In this document: positions 8,551 to 18,178 of the stretch, piece after piece | Position numbering within the stretch: the stretch's first letter is position 1 | Layout: every line of letters begins with the position of its first letter | The notes under the pieces: model-generated | What the model was told of the DNA's origin: nothing | Seen by the model: the letters and a program-made list of their open reading frames with translations, nothing else | Database searches by the model: none | NCBI GenBank assembly: GCA_040221095.1 | Contig: JAVJVP010000004.1 | Span: 62,001 to 126,000, forward strand | Direction: 5' to 3' | Origin: UBA1479 sp040221095 | GTDB lineage: Bacteria; Pseudomonadota; Alphaproteobacteria; Rhodospirillales; Casp-alpha2 | DNA: 64,000 bases | Made by a program: the position numbers and the translations under genes

Positions 8551-10152
8551 ATGATTTTCACCCCCACCGCCCGGCGCGGCATGGTCACCGCCCCCCATCA
8601 TCTGGCATCCCAGGCAGGTTTGCGCGTGCTGCAGGACGGCGGCAACGCCATCGAGGCCATGGTCGCCACGGCGGCCACCATCGCCGTGGTCTATCCGCAT
8701 ATGAACGGCCTGGGCGGTGACAACTTCTGGCTGGTTGCCCAACCCGGACAGCCGCCCGTGGGCATCGACGCCTGCGGCGCCGCGGCCGCGCGGGCCGACG
8801 CGGACTTCTACGCCAAGACCGGCCACGCGGACGGTATTCCCCAACGCGGCCCCCTCGCCGCCCTGACCGTGGCCGGGGCCGTGTCCGGCTGGGCCGAGGC
8901 GCTGCGCATCTCGGCAACCTGGGGCGGCAAGCTGCCGCTCGACCGCTTGCTGGAAGACGCCCGCCATTATGCGGAACACGGCGCGCCGGTGACGCCGTCG
9001 CTGCACCACAACACGCTCGCCAAGAAAGACGAGATGACCGGCGTGCCCGGCTTCGCCGATACCTTCCTGCCCGGCGGCATCGGCCATAGCGCCCCCAACA
9101 TCGGCGACACCCTGAAGCTTCCGGCCCTGGCCGAGACGCTGAAGCGCCTGGGCGCGGAAGGGCTCGACAGCTTCTATCGCGGCCCGCTCGCCAAGGTCAT
9201 CGCCGCCGACCTGGAGAAGGCCGGCAGCCCCATCGCCCTGGCCGACCTGGAACGCCACCGGGCGCTGGAACTGCCCCCCCTTTCCGTCCCTGTCGGACCG
9301 CATACCATCTACAACATGCCGCCGCCGACCCAGGGTTTGGCGTCGCTCATCATTCTCGCACTGTACGAACGCCTGAAGGTCGATCAATCCGAAGGCTTCG
9401 ATTTCGTCCACGGGCTGGTCGAGGCGACCAAGCAGGCCTTCCGCGTGCGCGACAAATACGTCACCGACCCCGCCTACATGACCGCCGACCCAGCCGATTT
9501 CCTGACGGCGGACAGCCTGGACGCCATGGCCGCGAACATCGACCGCAAGCAGGCCGCGCCCTGGCCCGACGCCGACCCCAACGGCGACACCGTGTGGTTC
9601 GGCTGCATCGACGGCGAGGGCCGGGCGGTGTCGATGATCCAGAGCCTTTATTGGGAATTCGGCTCCGGCACGGTACTGGGCGAGACGGGCATCACCTGGC
9701 AGAACCGGGGCACCTCGTTCTCCCTCGACCCGAACGCCTTGAATGCGTTGAAGCCGGGCCGCCGGCCCTTCCACACCATCCAGCCGGCCATGGGCAGGCT
9801 CGCCGACGGCCGCACCATGGTCTACGGCACCATGGGCGGTGAGGGCCAGCCCCAGACCCAGGCCATGGTGTTCGCCCGCCACGTCCTTCACGGCATGGAC
9901 CTGCAGGCCGCCGTGACGGCGCCGCGCTGGCTGCTCGGCCGCACCTGGGGGGCGGAGGCGACCAGCCTGCGTATCGAAAACCGTTTCGATCCATCAGTTC
10001 TCGACGGCCTCAAGGCCGTCGGCCACGACCTGGAAGTCGTCGGCCCGTTCGAGGAGTTCATGGGCCATGCGGGCGCCATCGTGCGCCATCCGTCGGGCCT
10101 GCTGGAGGGTGCTGCCGATCCGCGCTCGGACGGGGCCGTCGCGGCTTTCTAA
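8551..10152 (+). CDS. Gamma-glutamyltransferase family (Ntn-hydrolase) enzyme
   Basis: The 533-residue enzyme (ATG 8551, AAAGG upstream) has the family N-terminus GMVTAPHHLASQAGLRVLQDGGNAIEA and a GDTVWF motif whose Thr347 is the expected self-cleavage nucleophile. This would give a large and a small subunit. There is no signal peptide, unlike classical periplasmic GGT, so it resembles the cytosolic YwrD/acylase-like branch acting on gamma-glutamyl or related amides. The exact substrate is not predictable from sequence. It is transcribed alone, divergent from pnt and convergent with the RidA/cyclase pair. Confidence 0.85.
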   Translation: MIFTPTARRGMVTAPHHLASQAGLRVLQDGGNAIEAMVATAATIAVVYPHMNGLGGDNFWLVAQPGQPPVGIDACGAAAARADADFYAKTGHADGIPQRGPLAALTVAGAVSGWAEALRISATWGGKLPLDRLLEDARHYAEHGAPVTPSLHHNTLAKKDEMTGVPGFADTFLPGGIGHSAPNIGDTLKLPALAETLKRLGAEGLDSFYRGPLAKVIAADLEKAGSPIALADLERHRALELPPLSVPVGPHTIYNMPPPTQGLASLIILALYERLKVDQSEGFDFVHGLVEATKQAFRVRDKYVTDPAYMTADPADFLTADSLDAMAANIDRKQAAPWPDADPNGDTVWFGCIDGEGRAVSMIQSLYWEFGSGTVLGETGITWQNRGTSFSLDPNALNALKPGRRPFHTIQPAMGRLADGRTMVYGTMGGEGQPQTQAMVFARHVLHGMDLQAAVTAPRWLLGRTWGAEATSLRIENRFDPSVLDGLKAVGHDLEVVGPFEEFMGHAGAIVRHPSGLLEGAADPRSDGAVAAF

Positions 10153-10172
10153 CCCTCTATCCGCGCCCTGCG

Positions 10173-10568
10173 TTACGGCCGCTTCGCCACCATGTCGATC
10201 TCGACCAGCGCACCCCGCGCCAGGCCGGTGACGCCGACCGTGGTGCGGGCCGGCAGGCGGTCGGGCGGAAAGTAGGATTTGTAGACTTCGTTCATCGCCT
10301 CGTAGTCGCGCTCGAACTGCCTGAGGTAGAGGCGGCAGGACAGCACGTGGGAAAGGTCCAGCCCCAGTTCGCCGAGCACGATGATCAGGTTGTCCATGAC
10401 GCGCCGCGTCTGGGCCTCGATCCCGACGGGCAGCGGCGCCGTGTCGTCCTCGGGGTCCGTCGGCATCTGGCCGGTCAACTGGACCCAGCCGTCGCATTCC
10501 ACGGCATGGCTGAAGGGGGCGACGGGGGCGGCGGCACGGTCGAAGACATGAAAGACCGGGCCGGCCAT
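10173..10568 (-). CDS. RidA family protein
   Basis: This 131-residue RidA/YjgF-type protein has the family segments PFSHAVECDGWVQLTGQMP near the N-terminus and ARTTVGVTGLARGALVEIDMVA at the end, including the conserved Arg and Glu. RidA proteins form trimers that hydrolyse reactive enamines and imines. The start ATG at 10568 shares one base with the upstream stop; an overlapping GTG at 10571 would add one residue. It follows the cyclase-like gene directly, so the two are coupled. Confidence 0.88.
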   Translation of the reverse strand: MAGPVFHVFDRAAAPVAPFSHAVECDGWVQLTGQMPTDPEDDTAPLPVGIEAQTRRVMDNLIIVLGELGLDLSHVLSCRLYLRQFERDYEAMNEVYKSYFPPDRLPARTTVGVTGLARGALVEIDMVAKRP

Positions 10569-11779
10569 CACACGTATTCCTCGGACTCGAAGACAAAGCC
10601 GTCCAGGTCGCCGGTCTGGAAGCCCAGATAGATCGGCCCGCCGCCCGAGCGGTAGATGTTGACCTTGGCGTTATAGACCTTGCGCGAGAGGCCGTGCTTG
10701 TCCTTCAGGATGTAGCGCTTGACCCCGAATTGTCCGGAATCCAGGCGCTCGCCGGTCAGATAGCATTGGATCGATTCCACGTTCTCGCCGGACAGCACCA
10801 TGCCTTCCAGATTCGACAGCGACTGCCGCGTGCGTTCGATGAATTCCGAAGTGCCGATGCGCTTGATCTCACCCGTGTCGTTCTCGCGCATGTCGACGCG
10901 GAAGTCGCCGACCACGATCTGTCCCGGCAGGGCCTGGTCGATCATGCGCGCCAGTTCGATGGTCACGTCGCCGACGATATAGCTGTAGACCGTGGGGCGC
11001 AGCCCCTCGGATTGATAGAATTCATAATGGGGGCCGACATGGAACGACGCACGCAGGCGCGGTGTGGTGTTGGCCTTGCCCTTGGACCGCGCGATGGCGT
11101 TGTCGGCCAGCACCAGATGCATCAGATGGTACAGATTGACGTTGGATTCGACGCTGCGGTCGCGGTTCCAGATGTAGAATCCGTCGCCGGTGGTGGAGCG
11201 CGCGAACTGAATGTCGAGGTTGCGGGCCAGCATCTTGGAAAACGACGCATTGACCGAATAGGCCAGGCTGTTCAACTGCGTCACCTGTTCCAGCGGCGAG
11301 AACAGCGAGAAGCCGACGATGTCGAACAGGGCCACGGCGCCGTTCTGAATGAAGGAAATGCTGTAGCGGCGGACGAGGGCCTCCAACAGATCGTCGGACA
11401 GGTCCTCGCCAGGGGTAAAGCTGAGCCTGATCAGCTTGGGTTCGTACCCGAAGTACTTGGCGATGGTGTCGAAGCCTTCCTCGTCGGTCAGGGTGTTGCC
11501 GGCGATCACTTCGTCCACGAATTGCAGGCTGTCCGCCGCCTCGCCCGCCGTGCGGGCCACCATTTCGCCCAGGATGTAATGGGGGATGACCAGCACGCGG
11601 ATGCCTTGGCCCGCCGGGGTCCAGGCCAGGATGATGTTGCGGCCCAACCCCCACAGGCGGTGCAGTTCCTTGTCCAGTTCCTCGACATGGTTACGGGCGT
11701 CGGCCGACAGTTCGGCAAGCGACGCCCGGTCTAGAACAGGTGGACTGATAAAGGCCGTGTCGGAAATGCTGTCGTCCAT
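10568..11779 (-). CDS. Class III nucleotidyl cyclase-like protein, 403 aa
   Basis: The start at ATG 11779 is preceded by AAGGA. Residues 1-140 form an unfamiliar N-terminal region that may be a sensor. Residues ~145-310 resemble a class III cyclase catalytic domain: FDIVGFS with metal-ligand-like Asp153, STTGDGF with Asp199, then IVGDVTIELARMI (271-280) and LPGQIVVGD. The usual GD-x-VN-x-AAR block is changed: the Asn position reads Ile/Glu, while the Arg is kept, so activity is uncertain. About 90 C-terminal residues are beta-rich and unknown. It is co-transcribed with the RidA-family gene. Confidence 0.7.
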   Translation of the reverse strand: MDDSISDTAFISPPVLDRASLAELSADARNHVEELDKELHRLWGLGRNIILAWTPAGQGIRVLVIPHYILGEMVARTAGEAADSLQFVDEVIAGNTLTDEEGFDTIAKYFGYEPKLIRLSFTPGEDLSDDLLEALVRRYSISFIQNGAVALFDIVGFSLFSPLEQVTQLNSLAYSVNASFSKMLARNLDIQFARSTTGDGFYIWNRDRSVESNVNLYHLMHLVLADNAIARSKGKANTTPRLRASFHVGPHYEFYQSEGLRPTVYSYIVGDVTIELARMIDQALPGQIVVGDFRVDMRENDTGEIKRIGTSEFIERTRQSLSNLEGMVLSGENVESIQCYLTGERLDSGQFGVKRYILKDKHGLSRKVYNAKVNIYRSGGGPIYLGFQTGDLDGFVFESEEYV

Positions 11780-11937
11780 CAACCGATCCTTCCCGGCCGG
11801 ACTTCCCGGCCGGGTGCCGCACAAGACCTGCCGGCGAACCTCAGACGCCCGGCCAATCCGGGCGCGGGTAGTGTAACGACCGCGCCCCCGGCCACACAAG
11901 TCATTGAATTTACTCGGCTGACTATGCCTGAAAATGC

Positions 11938-12261
11938 TTAAGCGAGTTTTACCGCCGTGCCGTTGGCGCTGACCATCAGCATGCAGGACTTGTCCGACGA
12001 GATGGCCTCGTAATCCAGGTCGACGGCGACGATCGCGTCCGCACCCAGTTCCGCCGCCCGCGCCTGCATGTCCTCAATTGCGAAGCCCTTGGCCTTCTGC
12101 AGTTCCTTCTCGTAGGCACCCGAACGGCCGCCGACGATGTCGCGGATGCCCGCAAAGAAGTCCTTGAAGATATTGGTGCCCATGACCGCGTCGCCGGACA
12201 CGACGCCCAGATAGGCGGCGACCTGGCGGCCTTCGACGGAATCGGTGGTGGTGATGATCAT
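11938..12261 (-). CDS. YbjQ family protein (UPF0145)
   Basis: This 107-residue YbjQ-family protein has the family N-terminus MIITTTDSVEGR, the central GTNIFKDFFAGIRDIVGGRSGAYE, and the segment AELGADAIVAVDLDYEAI. The fold is a small pentameric or decameric ring also called a putative heavy-metal-binding domain; the biological role is not established. It is a single gene with free space on both sides (158 bp to the cyclase-like start, 42 bp to the UbiB-type stop). Confidence 0.9.
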   Translation of the reverse strand: MIITTTDSVEGRQVAAYLGVVSGDAVMGTNIFKDFFAGIRDIVGGRSGAYEKELQKAKGFAIEDMQARAAELGADAIVAVDLDYEAISSDKSCMLMVSANGTAVKLA

Positions 12262-12303
12262 CGGTGTTTCCTTCCCTTCATTGCTTCGGCCGACTGTTGG
12301 CCC

Positions 12304-13659
12304 TTAGTAAACCGGCGGCACGCCGGCCTGTGCAAGTGATTCAGTCTGACGCGCCCGCAGGCGCTCCAGGTCGAAGCCGTCGATCAGGTCGTGGAACAGG
12401 CGGTGCCAGTTGATTTCCGCCTTCAGGTGCGTGAACACGCTGCCCAACCCGATGGCCGCCCGGTCCATGAGCACGAATTCCCGGGGCGGGGTGACCCCGC
12501 CCAGTTCGCGCAGTTTCTTGTGCACGTTGGCGGCGACCCCGGCGCCGTAGGCCGTGCCGCCGGTGTCCTGGATGCTCTGCACCCGGTCGGCCAGCAAGGG
12601 GCCATAGAGGAAGCGCGCCCATTCGTTCAGCACGGCGATCATCTCCTTGGACGGATTTTCGAACCCCCAGGTCTCGTAGGCATGCACGGCCAGGGCCTCG
12701 TCGTCGGTGCTGAGCGCCCGGTACAGATCGATCACCGCGCCCACGAACTCCGGGCGGAACACGCGGATGCAGCCGAAATCCAACAGGTTCACCGTGGCGT
12801 CCGGGCGCACCGAATAATTGCCCAGGTGCGGGTCGCCGTGGATCACGCCGAAGAAATAGAACGGCACGTACCAGGCGCGGAACATGTTGAGCGCGATGGC
12901 GTTGCGGTGATCCGGGCCGCTGTCGATCTGATCCATCAGGGGGGCGCCCGTCAGCCAGGTCATGGTCAGCAGCCGGTCAGTGGACAGATCGTCCATGACG
13001 CCGGGCACATGCACCCCCGCCTCCTCCGCCAGCATGGCCCGGTAGAGCGCCATGTTGCGGGCCTCGCGCCCGTAATCCAGTTCCTCGCGCAGGCGTTCCG
13101 TCAGTTCCAGATGGATCTGCGTCGGATCGATGGCGCGGTCGTAGCGGCGGTAGAGGGCGAACACGGCCTTGAGCTGCGACAGGTCCGCCTCCACCGCCGA
13201 GGCCATGTCCGGGTACTGGATCTTGCAGGCGAGGTCGTGCCCGTCCAGGGATGTGGCCCGATGCACCTGGCCCAGGGACGCCGCCGCCGCGGCCTCGCGC
13301 TCGAACGACGCGAACCGGGCCTGCCAGTCCGGGCCCAGTTCGGACGCCATGCGCCGACGCACGAAGGCCCAACCCATGGGCGGGGCCGAGGTCTGCAGCT
13401 TGCGCAGTTCCTTGACGTATTCATCGGGCAGCAGGTCCGGCACCGTGGCCAGGATCTGCGCGACCTTCATCAGAGGTCCCTTGAGCCCGCCGAGCGCCGC
13501 CTGCAGATCGGCCGCATGTACGCCCTTGTCCAGGTCCAGGCCGAACAGCCGGCTGCCGGCCAGCTTGGCGGCGAGGCCGCCGACCGTACCACCGACCCGG
13601 GCATATCGCCGGACCCGTCCGGCGACGGTGTTCCTGTCCGACGGTGGGCGGTCAGCCAT
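12304..13659 (-). CDS. ABC1/UbiB-type atypical kinase (AarF family)
   Basis: The 451-residue protein has the ABC1 kinase-like motifs: an Ala-rich AAAASLGQVHRA nucleotide-binding loop, Lys in LACKIQYP, HGDPHLGNY as the catalytic loop, and NLLDFGC as the DFG-like metal site. The KxGQ motif that covers the active site reads KVAQ (65-68) here. UbiB family members support ubiquinone synthesis as ATPases. With the COQ9 homologue elsewhere in this window, a quinone role is reasonable but inferred. Its start overlaps the downstream-coded hydrolase by 8 bp, indicating one transcript. Confidence 0.87.
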   Translation of the reverse strand: MADRPPSDRNTVAGRVRRYARVGGTVGGLAAKLAGSRLFGLDLDKGVHAADLQAALGGLKGPLMKVAQILATVPDLLPDEYVKELRKLQTSAPPMGWAFVRRRMASELGPDWQARFASFEREAAAAASLGQVHRATSLDGHDLACKIQYPDMASAVEADLSQLKAVFALYRRYDRAIDPTQIHLELTERLREELDYGREARNMALYRAMLAEEAGVHVPGVMDDLSTDRLLTMTWLTGAPLMDQIDSGPDHRNAIALNMFRAWYVPFYFFGVIHGDPHLGNYSVRPDATVNLLDFGCIRVFRPEFVGAVIDLYRALSTDDEALAVHAYETWGFENPSKEMIAVLNEWARFLYGPLLADRVQSIQDTGGTAYGAGVAANVHKKLRELGGVTPPREFVLMDRAAIGLGSVFTHLKAEINWHRLFHDLIDGFDLERLRARQTESLAQAGVPPVY

Positions 13660-14464
13660 CGATCTCCCTCAGCCAGTCGGCGATGGTTCCGGCGGCCTCT
13701 TGCCAATCGTCCTCCAGCATCACCGCATGGCCCATGCCGTCGAAGATATGGGCCTGGGTGCCGAGAAAAGCCGCCGTGCCGTAGACGAAGGCGGGCGGGA
13801 TCAGATTGTCGTGCTCCGCCCCCAGAACCAGAACCGGCCGGCCGCGCAACCCCATCAGGGGCGGCATGAAGACGGCGTGCAGGTCCATCACCGCGCGCCG
13901 GCTTTCCATCTGGAACCAGGGCAGCAGGCGTTCGGACACAGCCTTCGGCACGTGACTGTTGAAGATCGATTGATGCAGGGTCTCGAGACTGTCCAGCGGC
14001 TCGCCCATGGATTCGATGCGGGCGATCTCCCAGATCAGCATGGGCCGCGACAGCGCCAGGGCGACCGACGGCCCGGCCAGCCCCGTGGGCGGCACCGACG
14101 ACATCAGCACGACCGCCGCGACGTCCCGTTCCATGGCCAGCCGCTGGGCGACGAACCCGCCCATGGAATGACCGATCAGGACGGGCGGGCGCGGCAAGGT
14201 GTCGACGACATCTGACACGGCGTCGACGAAATCCTGGATGCCGAAGTCATGCAGTTGAGGGTAATCGGGCATGCCCTTGCGCCCCGGCAGATTGACCGCG
14301 TGACAGGAAAATCCCTGGTCTCCGAAGTACGGCAGGAAATGTTCCGCCCAGGTCCAGGCCCCGGCGAAGGCGCCGTGCATGAAGACCAAGGGCGGGTGGT
14401 CTGAATCCTCGGGCGCGGGCCCCGTACGCAGCACGTGTTGGCCGGAGCCGGGGGCATTGGTCAT
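13652..14464 (-). CDS. Alpha/beta hydrolase
   Basis: The 270-residue alpha/beta hydrolase fold has HGAFAGAWTW (oxyanion region) near residue 30, the nucleophile elbow GHSMGG with Ser near residue 100, and LGAEHDNLIPP followed by DGMGHAVMLEDDW, which carry the acid and His of the triad. It has no signal peptide. It lies between the oligopeptidase gene (3 bp) and the UbiB-type gene (8-bp overlap), so it is part of one operon. The substrate is unknown; esterase or lipase-like activity is likely. Confidence 0.87.
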   Translation of the reverse strand: MTNAPGSGQHVLRTGPAPEDSDHPPLVFMHGAFAGAWTWAEHFLPYFGDQGFSCHAVNLPGRKGMPDYPQLHDFGIQDFVDAVSDVVDTLPRPPVLIGHSMGGFVAQRLAMERDVAAVVLMSSVPPTGLAGPSVALALSRPMLIWEIARIESMGEPLDSLETLHQSIFNSHVPKAVSERLLPWFQMESRRAVMDLHAVFMPPLMGLRGRPVLVLGAEHDNLIPPAFVYGTAAFLGTQAHIFDGMGHAVMLEDDWQEAAGTIADWLREIDG

Positions 14465-14467
14465 GCC

Positions 14468-16300
14468 CTAGAATTCCTGTTCCAGCTCGTCGACGAACCC
14501 GGACAGCATGGACAGCCCCCGGTGCCAGAAATCCGGGTCCGACGCGTCGAGCCCGAAGGGCGCCAACAGCTCCTTGTGCCGCAACGTGCCGCCCGCCCGC
14601 AGCATGTCCAGGTACTTGGCCTGGAACCCCGGATGGCCGCCCTGGAACACGTCGTAGAGCGAGTTCACCAGGCAATCGCCGAAGGCATAGGCGTAGACAT
14701 AGAACGGCACGTGCACGAAGTGGGAGATATAGGCCCAATAGTGCTGGTACTCGTCGTCGTAACGGAACGCCGGGCCGAGGCTTTCCGTCTGCACCTCCAT
14801 CCAGATTTCGCCAAGCCGTTCCGGCGACAACTCGCCCCGGGCGCGCTCGTCGTGGACCTTGGTTTCGAACATGTGGAAGGCGACCTGGCGGACCACGGTG
14901 TTGACCATGTCCTCGACCTTGCCGGCCAGCATCACGCGGCGGCGGGCCGGGTCGGTCTCACCGGCCAGCATGGCGCGGAAGGTCAGCATCTCACCGAACA
15001 CCGACGCCGTCTCGGCCAGGGTCAGGGGCGTATCGGACAGAAGATTGCCCTGGGGCGCCGCCAGCACCTGATGCACCCCGTGACCCAGTTCATGGGCCAG
15101 GGTCATGACGTCGCGCGAGCGGCCGTGGAAGTTCATCAGGATATAGGGATGGGCCGAGGGCACCGTGGGATGGGCGAAGGCGCCCGAATCCTTGCCCGCG
15201 GTCGGCGGCGCGTCGATCCAGCGTTTGTCGAAGAACTGTTTGGCGATGTCGGCCATGTCCGTGTTGAAGGCACCATAGGCGCCCAGCACCGTGTCCCGCG
15301 CCTCGTCCCAGGAATACTTGCGGTCGGCCGCCGTCGGCAGGGGCGCGTTGCGGTCCCAGTATTCCATCTGCTCGACGCCGAACCATTTGGCCTTCAGCTT
15401 GTAATAACGGTGCGACAGCTTGGGAAAGCTTTCGCGCACGGCGGTGACCAGGGCGTCCACCACCTCGTCCTCGACCTGGTTGGCCAGGTTGCGGTAGGAC
15501 ACGGGTCGCGGATAGCCGCGCGACTTGTCGTCGATGGCCTTGTCCTTGACCAGGGTGTTGTAGGTCAGGGAGAACAGCTTGATGTTGTCGCCGAGCCCCT
15601 TGCCCACGGCCTTGGCGGCGCGCTTGCGCAGGTCGCGGTCGGTCTCGTTCAGCTTGTTGAGAGCCCCCGACAGGGTCAAATCCTCGCCGTCGACGGGAAA
15701 GCGCAGGCCGGCCAGGGTTTCCTCGAACAGGCGGTTCCAGGCCGCCGCCCCGGTGACGTGGCGTTCGTGCAACGCCTGTTCCAGTTCGTCGGACAGTTGA
15801 TAGGGGCGGAACGCCCGCAGGTCGCGCAGCCAGGGTGCATAGCGGGTAAGCGCAGCACTTTCCGCCATCTGGGCATCCAGGCGCGCGTCGTCGATGCGGT
15901 TCAGTTCAAGGGTGAAGAACAGGGTCAGGCTCGAAATGTCGGTGACACGTTCCTGCATGGACTGCTGAAACCGCGCGCTGGCGCCGTCTTCCATGTTTTC
16001 CGCGAACTTCAACCCGGCAAAGCTCATGATCCGGCCCAGATGCTCGCCGACGGCCTCGTATTCCTGAACAGCCGTGCCCAGGTCATCGCCGGAAAGCGCC
16101 GCCAGACGGCCCTTGTAGGCCTCGGCAAAGGCCGCCGCCCGATCCTGGGCCCAGGACAGGTCCGTCTCAATCGCCGCGTCGTCGGGCCCCGTATACAGGT
16201 CGGCCAGGTTCCAGCGCGGCAGATCGCCAACAGCCGCCGCCGCGGCGCCGGTGTCGGGGCTGCGGGGAGCGATCACATCTGAGCGGCGGATATCGGTCAT
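14468..16300 (-). CDS. pepF: M3 family oligoendopeptidase F
   Basis: The 610-residue zinc oligopeptidase has the HEXXH motif as HELGHGVHQ near residue 400 and the typical PepF C-terminus with the SHFVHVPFYVYAYAFGDCLV segment. It would degrade short peptides in the cytosol. I chose ATG 16300 (MTDIRRSDV) because GAAGGG lies upstream; an in-frame ATG at 16363 would add 21 residues with no family character. It diverges from the acyl-CoA synthetase, with 90 bp between starts, and heads the operon with the hydrolase and UbiB-type kinase. Confidence 0.9.
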   Translation of the reverse strand: MTDIRRSDVIAPRSPDTGAAAAAVGDLPRWNLADLYTGPDDAAIETDLSWAQDRAAAFAEAYKGRLAALSGDDLGTAVQEYEAVGEHLGRIMSFAGLKFAENMEDGASARFQQSMQERVTDISSLTLFFTLELNRIDDARLDAQMAESAALTRYAPWLRDLRAFRPYQLSDELEQALHERHVTGAAAWNRLFEETLAGLRFPVDGEDLTLSGALNKLNETDRDLRKRAAKAVGKGLGDNIKLFSLTYNTLVKDKAIDDKSRGYPRPVSYRNLANQVEDEVVDALVTAVRESFPKLSHRYYKLKAKWFGVEQMEYWDRNAPLPTAADRKYSWDEARDTVLGAYGAFNTDMADIAKQFFDKRWIDAPPTAGKDSGAFAHPTVPSAHPYILMNFHGRSRDVMTLAHELGHGVHQVLAAPQGNLLSDTPLTLAETASVFGEMLTFRAMLAGETDPARRRVMLAGKVEDMVNTVVRQVAFHMFETKVHDERARGELSPERLGEIWMEVQTESLGPAFRYDDEYQHYWAYISHFVHVPFYVYAYAFGDCLVNSLYDVFQGGHPGFQAKYLDMLRAGGTLRHKELLAPFGLDASDPDFWHRGLSMLSGFVDELEQEF

Positions 16301-16390
16301 GGCTTGCATCCCTTCGGGGCATACGTAAAGTTCTCCCTGGATATAGAGTGGTTGCGGGTCCACGACAACCAGGGGGGAATCAGAGGTAAC

Positions 16391-18178
16391 ATGAGCACCT
16401 ATGCTTGGCCGAACCTAGCCGCAATGTTTTACGCCCAGGCGGCGGAACTGGGCGACCGGCCTTTTCTGTGGGAAAAATCCGGGGGCACCTATTGGCCGCT
16501 GAGCTGGGGCGACACGGCGGCGCGGGTGTCGCAGCTGGCGCGCGGGCTGCAGGCGCTGGGCGTCAAGCCGGGGGACCGGATCGTCCTGGTCTCTGAAAAC
16601 CGGGCCAACTGGCTGATCTCCGACGTCGCCATCATGACCGCGGGCGCCATCACCACCCCCGCCTACATCACCAACACGGAAGCCGACCATCTGCACATCC
16701 TGGAGGATTCGGATGCCGTCGGCGTCATCGTTTCGACCAAGCGCCTTGCCGAACGCCTGCTGCCGGCGGCCCACCGGGCGGACGTCTGCAAGTTCGTGAT
16801 CTCCATGGAGCCGATCGAGGTCGCCCAGTCCTTCAGCTTCGACCTGCACAGCTGGGACGACGTGCTGGCCATGGGCCAGGGCGGCCACGACAACATGGTC
16901 GCGGCGGCCAACAGCCGGAACATCGATGACACGGCCTGCATCATCTATACCTCGGGCACGGGCGGAAAACCGAAGGGCGTCATGCTGTCGCACAAGGCGA
17001 TCCTGCACAACGTCGAAGGGGCGACGGACGCGCTGCGCGAGATCGGCCTGGAATCCGAGGTGTTCCTGTCGTTCCTGCCCTTGAGCCATTCCTACGAGCA
17101 CACGGGCGGCCAATTCTTTCCCATGTCGATCGGCGCGGAAATCTATTACGCCGAGGGTGTCGAGCATCTCGTCAACAACATGGCCGAGGCACAGCCGACC
17201 ATCATGACAGCCGTGCCGCGCCTGTATGAAAGCATGCGCGCGCGCATCGAACGGGGCGTCGAGGCCGCCGGCGGGGCCAAGGAAAAACTGTTCCGCAAGG
17301 CCGTGGCGCTCGGCACCAAGCGCTACCTCGACCCGGACAGCCTTGGCCTTTTCGAACGCCTTCAGGACGCCCTGCTGGACAAGCTGGTGCGGGCCAAGGT
17401 CAAGGCCCGGTTCGGCGGGCGGCTGAAGGCGCTGGTTTCGGGCGGCGCCCCCCTGAACCCGGAGGTCGGCATCTATTTCACGGCCCTCGGCCTGCGCATT
17501 CTGCAGGGCTACGGCCAGACGGAATCGGCGCCGGTGATCAGCGTCAACCGCCCGGTGAAGGTCAAGATGCACACCGTCGGCCCGCCGGTGAAGAACGCCC
17601 ATGTGCGGATCGCGAACGACGGCGAAATCCTGGTTCAGGGCGATCTGGTCATGCAGGGATATTGGCGCGATGAGGAAGCGACGGCCCAGGCGGTCAAGGA
17701 CGGCTGGCTGCACACCGGCGACGTCGGCCATCTGGACGACGACGGCTATCTGGTCATCACCGACCGCAAGAAGGACATCATCGTCAATTCGGGCGGCGAC
17801 AACATCGCGCCCCAGCGGGTCGAGGGCGTCATCATCCTGGAGCCGGAATTCGCCCAGGCCATGGTCTACGGCGACAAGCGCCCGCATCTGGTGGCGCTGG
17901 TCGTGCCCGACGCCGACTGGCTGAAGGATTGGGCCGTGCGCAACGGCATTTCCGGCAGTCTGTCGGAACTGGCCGGCGACGCGGACCTGCACAAGGCCCT
18001 GGCCGCGGCCATGGACCGCATTAACGGCAAGCTGAACAATATCGAGAAGGTCCGCCGTTTCATCGTCGCCGACGAGCCCTTCACCGTCGACAACGAACAG
18101 ATGACGCCGACGCTCAAGGTCCGCCGCCACGTAATCCGGCAGGTCTACGGGGCGCACCTGGAACGTCTCTATGCCTGA
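16391..18178 (+). CDS. Long-chain acyl-CoA synthetase (AMP-forming, FadD-like)
   Basis: The 595-residue ANL-superfamily enzyme starts at ATG 16391 with AGAGG upstream. The ATP/AMP loop YTSGTGGKPKG is at about 184-195, GYGQTES at about 375-382, the hinge/adenylate region HTGDVGHLDDDGYLVITDRKKDIIV at about 440-465, and NSGGDNIAP follows. It activates fatty acids to acyl-CoA through an acyl-adenylate. It resembles the FAA1/FadD15 type by length and N-terminus (NLAAMFYAQAAELGDRPFL). The 3' end overlaps the convergent GNAT gene by 10 bp. Confidence 0.92.
   Translation: MSTYAWPNLAAMFYAQAAELGDRPFLWEKSGGTYWPLSWGDTAARVSQLARGLQALGVKPGDRIVLVSENRANWLISDVAIMTAGAITTPAYITNTEADHLHILEDSDAVGVIVSTKRLAERLLPAAHRADVCKFVISMEPIEVAQSFSFDLHSWDDVLAMGQGGHDNMVAAANSRNIDDTACIIYTSGTGGKPKGVMLSHKAILHNVEGATDALREIGLESEVFLSFLPLSHSYEHTGGQFFPMSIGAEIYYAEGVEHLVNNMAEAQPTIMTAVPRLYESMRARIERGVEAAGGAKEKLFRKAVALGTKRYLDPDSLGLFERLQDALLDKLVRAKVKARFGGRLKALVSGGAPLNPEVGIYFTALGLRILQGYGQTESAPVISVNRPVKVKMHTVGPPVKNAHVRIANDGEILVQGDLVMQGYWRDEEATAQAVKDGWLHTGDVGHLDDDGYLVITDRKKDIIVNSGGDNIAPQRVEGVIILEPEFAQAMVYGDKRPHLVALVVPDADWLKDWAVRNGISGSLSELAGDADLHKALAAAMDRINGKLNNIEKVRRFIVADEPFTVDNEQMTPTLKVRRHVIRQVYGAHLERLYA

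Noticed and set aside
8403..8588. Small leftward 61-codon gene in the pntAA divergent gap
   Set aside because: It overlaps the start of the gamma-glutamyltransferase-family gene antisense and has no recognisable features.
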